A stretch of 35,112 nt of DNA, taken from Alphaproteobacteria bacterium (lineage in GTDB: Bacteria; Pseudomonadota; Alphaproteobacteria; Puniceispirillales; Puniceispirillaceae). Positions 20,558-27,513 of the stretch are shown here, in pieces. Numbering within the stretch: position 1 is the first letter of the stretch; every line of letters begins with the position of its first letter. A model generated the notes under the pieces. That model saw only the letters and a list, made by a program, of their open reading frames with translations, had not been told where the DNA came from and ran no database searches. Position numbers and translations under genes: made by a program. The stretch spans positions 1 through 35,112 of the forward strand of contig JAURQT010000157.1 in assembly GCA_030835985.1 (NCBI GenBank), given 5' to 3'.

Positions 20558-21607
20558 ATGTTCAAGCCGCCATCTTTTAAAAATGATGCGATCGACAGAC
20601 GCCTTTGCGTTGCGCCGATGATGGACTGGACAGATCGCCATTGCCGCTATTTTCATCGCCTCCTATCGCCTAATGCCCTGTTATTCACCGAAATGGTCAC
20701 AGCAGAGGCGATTTTACATGCCGGGGCGGAACGGTTTTGTGAGCATGACCTGACAGAGCATCCCCTGGCGCTGCAACTTGGCGGATCGGAACCGGACAGG
20801 CTGGCCGCAGCGGTGCGGGCGGTGCGCGATTTCCGCTTTGATGAGATAAATCTGAATGTGGGCTGTCCCTCGCCGCGGGTAAAGGCAGGGTGTTTCGGGG
20901 CAAGCCTGATGGCCGAGCCAGAGCTGGTCGCTAAATGCGTGGCCGCCATGCAGGCCGAGACAGACCGGCCGATTACGATAAAATGCCGCATTGGCATTGA
21001 TGATATGGACGAGGTGGCAGGGCTAAATCATTTTGTCGAAGCGCAGATAAAAGCAGGGGTGAAAATAATATATCTGCATGCCAGAAAGGCCTGGCTAAAT
21101 GGTCTCAGCCCCAAGGAAAACAGAGAAATCCCGCCCCTGAATTATGACCGCGCAGCCCGGCTGGCCGCAGAGTATCCAGAGCTGGATATCATTTTAAATG
21201 GCGGGCTGGAAACCGCAGAAGATATTCGTGCTGCCAGCGAAAAAGGCGCGTTTTGCGGGGTGATGATCGGCCGGGCGGCCTATAAAACCCCGCGTGAGCT
21301 GGCGGCGATGTCGGCTGAAATGTTTGGCCATGAACTGGCTGATATACAGCAAATAGCCGAGGAAATGAGCTGTTATGCCAAAACAGCCGCACAAAAAGGG
21401 GTGCGCTTGCACAGTATTACCCGGCATATGCTGGGTCTGTTTACCGGTCTGAAAGGCGCGCGCTATTGGCGGCGCACGCTTGGTGAGCAGGCACGCCAGG
21501 GTACCGCTCATGCGTCCCTGATTGCCGAAACAGCGAAAATTTGTCTTGCCCGGCAGGGTGCTTCTTCTGCCCGGCAGGGTGCTTCTTCTAATAGAAAGGT
21601 TGCGTAA
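20558..21607 (+). CDS. dusA: tRNA-dihydrouridine synthase A
   Basis: RRLCVAPMMDWTDRHCRYFHRLL; FTEMVTAEAILHAG; INLNVGCPSPRVKAGCFGASLM; ILNGGLETAEDI. Confidence 0.95.
   Translation: MFKPPSFKNDAIDRRLCVAPMMDWTDRHCRYFHRLLSPNALLFTEMVTAEAILHAGAERFCEHDLTEHPLALQLGGSEPDRLAAAVRAVRDFRFDEINLNVGCPSPRVKAGCFGASLMAEPELVAKCVAAMQAETDRPITIKCRIGIDDMDEVAGLNHFVEAQIKAGVKIIYLHARKAWLNGLSPKENREIPPLNYDRAARLAAEYPELDIILNGGLETAEDIRAASEKGAFCGVMIGRAAYKTPRELAAMSAEMFGHELADIQQIAEEMSCYAKTAAQKGVRLHSITRHMLGLFTGLKGARYWRRTLGEQARQGTAHASLIAETAKICLARQGASSARQGASSNRKVA
21548..21589 (+). repeat. Perfect 21-bp tandem duplication in the dusA C-terminus (ARQGASS x2)
   Basis: gcccggcagggtgcttcttct repeated twice head-to-tail, in frame. Confidence 0.95.
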
Positions 21608-21617
21608 CAGCTTTATC

Positions 21618-22187
21618 ATGACAACAGAAAATTCTTCCATACCCGAGCAGAAAAAACACCGTCCGATACTGGAATATGGCCCGTTAATCCTGTTTTTTAT
21701 CACCAATTATTTTGTCGGGATTATGTGGGGAACAGGGGTGCTGGTTGTGGCGACAATTATCGCGCTCTCCCTGTCCTGGATATGGGATCGCACGATACCG
21801 ATGATGGCGCTGTTTGGCGGGATTGCAGTGGCCTTTTTTGGCGGTTTGACCATCTTTTTCAATGACCCTGTCTTTATCAAGATTAAACCAACTGTTATCA
21901 GCCTGCTGATAGCTGCGGTGCTGGCAGGCGGACAGCTTATCGGCCGCAATCCGCTAAAGGCGATGCTGTCTAACCAGCTACAGCTTTCGGCTATCGGTTG
22001 GCGACAGGTGACCTGGATTTGGGTGATGATGTTTGTGATCTCGGCGATGGCGAATGAAATTGCCTGGCGCAACCTCTCGGATGATGGCTGGGTGACTTTC
22101 AAGGCATTTGGCCTGACAGGCATTTCCATGGGCTTTGCCCTGTTGACCATCCCGATTATGAAAAAGCACGGTAATCTGAGCCGCTAA
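21618..22187 (+). CDS. yciB: Inner membrane-spanning protein YciB/IspZ (intracellular septation protein A family)
   Basis: LEYGPLILFFITNYFVGIMWGTGVLVVATIIALSLSW; FNDPVFIKIKPTVIS; GRNPLKAML; NEIAWRNLSDDGWVTFKAFG. Confidence 0.92.
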   Translation: MTTENSSIPEQKKHRPILEYGPLILFFITNYFVGIMWGTGVLVVATIIALSLSWIWDRTIPMMALFGGIAVAFFGGLTIFFNDPVFIKIKPTVISLLIAAVLAGGQLIGRNPLKAMLSNQLQLSAIGWRQVTWIWVMMFVISAMANEIAWRNLSDDGWVTFKAFGLTGISMGFALLTIPIMKKHGNLSR

Positions 22188-22207
22188 GCAAGGTTTTACC
22201 GCTTAGC
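22183..22207. terminator. Possible shared terminator/inverted repeat containing both convergent stop codons
   Basis: GCTAAGC-11nt-GCTTAGC; the yciB TAA and the metR TAA each lie in one arm. Confidence 0.35.
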
Positions 22208-23105
22208 CGGTGAGGTGCGAGAGGATATTTTTCGATAGCGATAAAAAGGTCTCTATATAGAGCTTATCGCTATCACGCCGCCGCACCGCCGCATAAAGCT
22301 TTCGTTTCACCCCGTTTTTGGTTAATTTTTTTTGCGTCAGGTTTTCTGTCTCGCGCGAGCTGTGCAACACCCAGTCTGGCAGAACACTGACCCCCTTATT
22401 TGCCCCGACAAGCAACAGGATAACAGAAGTCAGCTCTATCTGGCGCACGGATAAAGGCTCTATGCCGGCTGGCAATAATATCTGACTAAACAGATCCAGC
22501 CGTTCTTTTGGTACAGGATAGGTGATGACGTTCTGATCGGCAAAATCTGCTGCCTCGATATAGGGGCGGGCGGATAAGGGATGGTTCTTTGCTGCAATAA
22601 AAGTCGGCTCATAGGTAAATAATTCGTGGAAATCCACATCTGCCAGATTTTCCGGGTCTGCGGAAATGACCAGATCCACCTCTTCGGCTTGCAGTGCCTC
22701 AATCGCTTTGAACGCCAGGCCAGGCTTGATATCCACATCCACATTGCTGTGATGGTCGCGAAACTGGTTCAATACCGGAAACAGCCATTCAAAACAGGCA
22801 TGACATTCAATGGCGATAAAAAGCCGTCCTGTCTGGCCGGAGCGTAAATCAATAAAGCGGGATTTTAATTTTTCCATCTCTGGCAGAATTCGTCTGGCCG
22901 CTTCTACCAGCTCCAGCCCTTCGGGGGATAATTTTAGCGGGCGGGTTTCCGGAACAAAAATCTCAACGCCAATCTGCTCCCTGATATGGCGCAATTGATG
23001 CGAGAGGGCAGATTGCGTCATATTCAGCTTTTCTGTGGCCTTTTGCAGCGATCCCGCCTCATGGATGGCCAGAATGGTACGCAGATGCTTGATCTCGATA
23101 TTCAT
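22203..23105 (-). CDS. metR: LysR-family regulator, MetR-like
   Basis: IEIKHLRTILAIHEAGSLQKATEKLNMTQSALSHQLRHIREQIGVEIFV; divergent from metF with a MetR-type operator between them. Confidence 0.82.
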   Translation of the reverse strand: MNIEIKHLRTILAIHEAGSLQKATEKLNMTQSALSHQLRHIREQIGVEIFVPETRPLKLSPEGLELVEAARRILPEMEKLKSRFIDLRSGQTGRLFIAIECHACFEWLFPVLNQFRDHHSNVDVDIKPGLAFKAIEALQAEEVDLVISADPENLADVDFHELFTYEPTFIAAKNHPLSARPYIEAADFADQNVITYPVPKERLDLFSQILLPAGIEPLSVRQIELTSVILLLVGANKGVSVLPDWVLHSSRETENLTQKKLTKNGVKRKLYAAVRRRDSDKLYIETFLSLSKNILSHLTG

Positions 23106-23135
23106 TAATATTTCTCATAAACTATATGTAAATTA

Positions 23136-23148
23136 TGAATTAGCTTCA
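23136..23148. promoter_or_regulatory. Putative MetR operator TGAA-N5-TTCA
   Basis: TGAATTAGCTTCA in the 94-bp metR-metF divergent intergenic region; perfect match to the TGAANNNNNTTCA consensus, symmetric ATGAA/TTCAT flanks. Confidence 0.75.
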
Positions 23149-23199
23149 TGTTACAGCTTTGCCTATTATCCTGAAAGAATTATTTTAAAGGAGAGCGAA

Positions 23200-24261
23200 A
23201 TGCCGGCTAAACCCACACCAAATGGTGCGTCGATAAATGGAATTTACCCGCTGAATGATGTCGGTGAAATGGGCGCATCTGCCTTGCCGTATCCAGCCGG
23301 CAGACAGGCAAAGCTGTCTTTTGAAGTGTTTCCGGCCAAAACCGCTGCGGGGCAAGAGGCCCTGCTTTGCGATCTGGAAGGGCTGGCCGCCTATAACCCT
23401 GAATTTATTTCGGTGACCTATGGGGCAGGGGGCAGCTCGCGCGATGGTACAGCCGCGACCGCCAAAGCTATCCAGAACAGATATCAGACAGAGGTAATGG
23501 CCCATATCACCTATTCAGCCCAGAGCCGGGCGGATGTGATGGCCAGCCTGGAGCGGTTTAAGGATATCGGCATTCGCCAGATTTTGGCCTTGCGCGGGGA
23601 CGAGATAGTCAATGCTGCGAAAACCGGGGGGAGCGCCACTGCCAATAGACAGGCCTTTGCCAATAGCGTTGAATTTATCACTGCTGTCAAAGAGATGGGC
23701 TTTGATGTAATCCGCACCACCGCCTATCCGGATGTTCATAAAGATGCCAAAGATGCGGATGCAGATTTTGACTGGTTGCTGGCCAAATTTGATGCAGGGG
23801 CATCCGAGGCGATAACCCAATTCTTTTTTGATGCCGATCATTTCCTGAAATTGCGTGACCGGCTGGATAAATTCGGTTTTGCAGACCGTCTTATTCCGGG
23901 GATTCTGGCCTTTCAGGACGCGCAGAAAATGCAAAATTTTGCCAGACAATGCGGCGTATATATCCCGCCTGCCTTGCAAAAAGAGCTGGATAAAACCGCC
24001 AATAGTGATCTTGCCGAGGCACACGCCCTCTCGGTTTTGCTGGATTTATGGTTGCGCCTGAACGCAGAAGGGGTGAGCCGATATCATGTCTATACCCTGA
24101 ATAAAGCCCGCCCGACCCAGACCTTGCTGGAATTGCTGGGCGTGCGCAAACAGGCCTCTTGCCAGCTATCTGCCCAGCCGGTACTGGTTAAAAAACATCC
24201 CTCTTCGGGCTTTCCAAAAGGCGAAAAGACACTAAATTTTAGCAAAATGTCGTACCTGTGA
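23200..24261 (+). CDS. metF: 5,10-methylenetetrahydrofolate reductase
   Basis: KLSFEVFPAKTAAGQEALLCDLEGLAAYNPEFISVTYGAGGSSRDGTAATAKAI; HITYSAQ; ILALRGD; EAITQFFFDADHFLKL. SD AAAGGAG before ATG 23200. Confidence 0.95.
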   Translation: MPAKPTPNGASINGIYPLNDVGEMGASALPYPAGRQAKLSFEVFPAKTAAGQEALLCDLEGLAAYNPEFISVTYGAGGSSRDGTAATAKAIQNRYQTEVMAHITYSAQSRADVMASLERFKDIGIRQILALRGDEIVNAAKTGGSATANRQAFANSVEFITAVKEMGFDVIRTTAYPDVHKDAKDADADFDWLLAKFDAGASEAITQFFFDADHFLKLRDRLDKFGFADRLIPGILAFQDAQKMQNFARQCGVYIPPALQKELDKTANSDLAEAHALSVLLDLWLRLNAEGVSRYHVYTLNKARPTQTLLELLGVRKQASCQLSAQPVLVKKHPSSGFPKGEKTLNFSKMSYL

Positions 24262-24354
24262 TAGTAAAAGTCGGGGTTAAAAGCCGTTCTGATTATGGCT
24301 CGCCCTAATGATGGGAAATGGGCTTGTGGTTCAAGCCAGCTAACATATACCAGC

Positions 24355-24418
24355 GTTTGCTGTAATTTATGTTTGCTGTAATTTATGTTTGTTGTGATTT
24401 ATGTTTGTTGTAATTTAT
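24355..24418 (+). repeat. Four tandem 16-bp repeats gtttg(c/t)tgt(a/g)atttat
   Basis: Units at 24355-24370, 24371-24386, 24387-24402, 24403-24418; first two identical, the last two each differ at 1-2 positions. Confidence 0.95.
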
Positions 24419-24441
24419 ACAGGGGTTAAGGGGAGTCTGAT

Positions 24442-25137
24442 ATGTCCGATGATGATATTATCTTATCCGAGCTAGATGATGATGAACTGGTTCAGCAGAT
24501 GCATGATGACCTGTATGACGGGTTGCAAGAGGAAATCGTTGAAGGGGTAAATATCCTGCTAGGGCGGGGATGGACACCTTATGATGTTTTAACCAAAGCG
24601 CTGGTCGAGGGGATGACGATTGTCGGCATTGATTTTCGCGATGGTATTTTATTCGTCCCCGAAGTGCTGATGGCGGCCAATGCGATGAAGGCCGGTATGG
24701 GGGTTCTGCGCCCCTTATTGGCGGAAACAGGTGCGCCGCGCGTGGGCAAGGTTGTTATTGGTACGGTAAAGGGCGATATTCACGATATCGGCAAAAACCT
24801 GGTTTCCATGATGCTGGAAGGGGCAGGGTTTGAAGTCATCGATCTGGGCATTAATAACCCGGTTGAAAATTACCTGGAAGCGCTGGAAGAACACCAGCCG
24901 GATATTTTGGGTATGTCTGCTTTGTTAACAACCACGATGCCCTATATGAAGGTGGTGGTGGATGCGATGATCGAAAAGGGCATCCGCGATGATTATATCG
25001 TGCTGGTTGGCGGTGCGCCTCTGAATGAGGCGTTTGGCGATTCGGTTGGGGCGGATGCCTATTGCCGTGATGCCGCGGTTGCAGTGGAAACAGCAAAAGC
25101 CCTGATTGCAAAAAGACGCGAGGCCGGCGCGGCCTAG
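24442..25137 (+). CDS. B12-binding corrinoid protein (MetH activation/cap-type; MtbC/MtvC-like)
   Basis: Cap-domain helices then VVIGTVKGDIHDIGKNLVSMMLEGAGFEVIDLGINNPVENYLEAL...GMSALLTTTMPYMKVVVD...VLVGGAPLNEAFGDSVGADAYCRDAA; DxHxxG Co-ligand motif. Confidence 0.95.
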   Translation: MSDDDIILSELDDDELVQQMHDDLYDGLQEEIVEGVNILLGRGWTPYDVLTKALVEGMTIVGIDFRDGILFVPEVLMAANAMKAGMGVLRPLLAETGAPRVGKVVIGTVKGDIHDIGKNLVSMMLEGAGFEVIDLGINNPVENYLEALEEHQPDILGMSALLTTTMPYMKVVVDAMIEKGIRDDYIVLVGGAPLNEAFGDSVGADAYCRDAAVAVETAKALIAKRREAGAA

Positions 25138-25193
25138 GGGGGCGGCGCACGCCTTTTCTTACTTTTCCTGAAATCTGCTGAATGAGGGGTATG

Positions 25194-25514
25194 ATGGCCA
25201 GCCTTACTGTGATTTACTGGCGGGATATTCCAGCCCAGATTGTTGCCGAAACCGGGCGTGGACGTAATCGTCAACAGGCTAAAATCGAGCTGCATCGCCG
25301 GTTTGCCCTTGCCATTGATGAAGCGGCCATGCGCGACGGGGCAGACAGCACCGATGATTATCTGGCCGAGTGGCGGCGCGGACAACCCCGTGAATGTTCA
25401 GATGATCTGCAAGCCGAAGCCGAAGCCGCCGCCAAACAGATAGAGACAGAATGTGACGGGCCAGCGCTGGCCGCACTGGTGGCGGCGGGTGGACGGGCCA
25501 CGCCGGCACACTAA
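25194..25514 (+). CDS. PF13769-like ('virulence factor' domain) small protein
   Basis: MASLTVIYWRDIPAQIVAETGRGRNRQQAKIELHRRFALAIDEAAMRDGADSTDDYLAEWRR; embedded in the corrinoid gene cluster. Confidence 0.75.
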   Translation: MASLTVIYWRDIPAQIVAETGRGRNRQQAKIELHRRFALAIDEAAMRDGADSTDDYLAEWRRGQPRECSDDLQAEAEAAAKQIETECDGPALAALVAAGGRATPAH

Positions 25515-25624
25515 ATCATCCATGTCGGGATTGGACAGATGAAAGGCGATAGCTGGCAATCTTATTCCCATGGGACAGGTAACAGTTATCGCGGATAAAA
25601 CAGATTGAAAAGCAAATTAGTGTA

Positions 25625-26524
25625 ATGCCCGTAACTATCGAAGATATTGCTAAATCCGCGTCTGACTGGTCAATTGAAGTTACCCCCGCAGGGGCAACCA
25701 AAATTGAGAGCTTTGCCGGGATTCTGGATGAAGGCACAACAGTTAATGTAACATTTCTGCCTGGCTCTGACCCGCTTGATACCATCGCCACGGCGAAAAG
25801 GCTGGCAGATGACGGCATGAACGCCGTGCCCCATATCGCTGCACGTTCCTTGCAAAACACAGAACAGCTGGATGATTTATTAAAGCGTATGACTGGTGAG
25901 GCCAATGTCCGCGAAGTGCTGGTAATTGGCGGCGGGGTGGATAATCCGGTTGGCGAATTTGATTGCACCATGCAGGTGCTGGAAACCGGCCTTATCCAGA
26001 AATATGGTATCACCCATATTGGCGTTTCCGGCCATCCCGAAGGCAGCCCCGATATCAGCGCTGATCAGCTGGCACAGGCGATTGCGCAGAAAAATGACTT
26101 TGCCCGAAAAGAGGGGCTTTCTCTTTATATGGAAACCCAGTTCTGTTTTGATGCAGCAGCGGTTCTGGCATGGGAAAAAACCATTCGTGATGCGGGCAAT
26201 CAGCTGCCTATCCGTATCGGAATTCCAGGCCCTGCCACGATTAAAACCCTGTTCAGATTTGCCCAGATATCGGGCATTGGCCCTTCCATGCGCTTTATCG
26301 CCAAACAGGCACGCAATGTGGCAAAATTAATGACGGTGCAATCCCCGCATGAATTGCTGGCCGGGCTGGCAGAGGGGATGGCAGCAGATAACACCTGCTT
26401 GCTGCAACATTTCCATTATTATCCGTTTGGCGGTTTTGCCAAAACAGCTGCCTATGCCAAAGCGGTCGAACAAGGCAATATCCGGCTGCTACCAAAGGGC
26501 GGTTTTGAGGTGCAAGGCGCGTAA
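25625..26524 (+). CDS. Second methylenetetrahydrofolate reductase-like protein
   Basis: IEVTPAGATKIESFAGILDEGTTVNVTFLPGSDPLDTIATAKRLADDGMNAVPHIAARSL...REVLVIGGGVDNPVGEF...ITHIGVSGHPEGSPDIS; MTHFR TIM-barrel family, divergent from metF. Confidence 0.85.
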   Translation: MPVTIEDIAKSASDWSIEVTPAGATKIESFAGILDEGTTVNVTFLPGSDPLDTIATAKRLADDGMNAVPHIAARSLQNTEQLDDLLKRMTGEANVREVLVIGGGVDNPVGEFDCTMQVLETGLIQKYGITHIGVSGHPEGSPDISADQLAQAIAQKNDFARKEGLSLYMETQFCFDAAAVLAWEKTIRDAGNQLPIRIGIPGPATIKTLFRFAQISGIGPSMRFIAKQARNVAKLMTVQSPHELLAGLAEGMAADNTCLLQHFHYYPFGGFAKTAAYAKAVEQGNIRLLPKGGFEVQGA

Positions 26525-26563
26525 TCTTTTATTAAATTTTCTTCCCAATAGATAAAGGCTGGT

Positions 26564-27469
26564 ATGATGACAAACACGATTATCTCTTCACATAGCAAGG
26601 AAATTACCATTGGCTTTAACGCGCCTTTTTGTGTCATCGGCGAGCGTATCAATCCGACCGGGCGAAAATTACTGGCAGCAGAAATGGCCGCAGGCGATTA
26701 CAGCCGGGTGATATCGGATGCGCTGGCACAGGTTGAAGCAGGGGCAACCATGCTGGATGTCAATGCCGGTATCCCGATGGCAGATGAGCCAGCTATTCTG
26801 GCAGAATCAATAAAGCTGGTACAATCGGTGGTGGATGTCCCCCTGGCGATTGATAGCTCTATTGTGGCGGCTCTGGAAGCAGGCTTGTCTGTTTATCAGG
26901 GCAAGGCGCTGGTCAATTCGGTGACAGGTGAGGAAGAGCGGCTGGAAGTGGTTTTGCCGCTGGTAAAAAAATATGGCGCGGCTGTTGTCGCCATATCCAA
27001 TGATGAAACCGGCATTTCAGAAGATGCCAATGTGCGTTTTGATGTGGCTAAAAAGATTGTTGAACGTGCCGCAGATTACGGTATCCCGCGCGAGGATGTC
27101 GTGGTTGATCCGCTGATTATGCCGGTAGGGGCGATTAATATGGCCGGGCGAACCGCTCTTGATCTGATCACGCGCCTGCGCACAGAGCTAAAGGTGAACA
27201 CCACTTGCGGGGCATCCAATATTTCTTTTGGTCTGCCAAACCGTCATGGTATGAATGCCGCCTTTTTGTCCATGGCAGCAGGGGCGGGCATGACCTCTGC
27301 GATTATGAACCCGCTGCATAGCGAGGAAATGACCGCGATTATGGGCGCGAATGTGATGAACGGTGTTGACCCGGAATGCCGGAAATGGATCTCTAAATTC
27401 AGGGAAGTACCAGCAGAAGGCAGTGGCCAGCGCGAGCGTCGCCAGACCAGAAGACGTGCCAGAGCCTGA
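26564..27469 (+). CDS. Methyltetrahydrofolate:corrinoid methyltransferase (pterin-binding)
   Basis: FCVIGERINPTGRKLLAAEMAAGDYSRVISDALAQVEAGATMLDVNAGIPMADEPA...VPLAIDSSIVAALEAGL...ALVNSVTGEEERLE...TTCGASNISFGLPNRHGMNAAFLSMAAGAGMTSAIMNPL. Confidence 0.93.
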   Translation: MMTNTIISSHSKEITIGFNAPFCVIGERINPTGRKLLAAEMAAGDYSRVISDALAQVEAGATMLDVNAGIPMADEPAILAESIKLVQSVVDVPLAIDSSIVAALEAGLSVYQGKALVNSVTGEEERLEVVLPLVKKYGAAVVAISNDETGISEDANVRFDVAKKIVERAADYGIPREDVVVDPLIMPVGAINMAGRTALDLITRLRTELKVNTTCGASNISFGLPNRHGMNAAFLSMAAGAGMTSAIMNPLHSEEMTAIMGANVMNGVDPECRKWISKFREVPAEGSGQRERRQTRRRARA

Positions 27470-27494
27470 ACCCGCCAGAGCCTGAACCTGCCAG
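27458..27494 (+). repeat. 16-bp tandem duplication spanning the methyltransferase stop codon
   Basis: gccagagcctgaaccc / gccagagcctgaacct / gccag; the TGA stop (27467-27469) lies in unit 1. Confidence 0.9.
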
Positions 27495-27513
27495 CGATAG
27501 GAGCGGTTATTTT

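Noticed and set aside
24262-24441. Possible cobalamin or SAM riboswitch upstream of the corrinoid gene
   Set aside because: No recognisable B12 box or SAM-riboswitch core by eye; the region is dominated by the 16-bp tandem repeat. An Infernal/Rfam scan would settle it.
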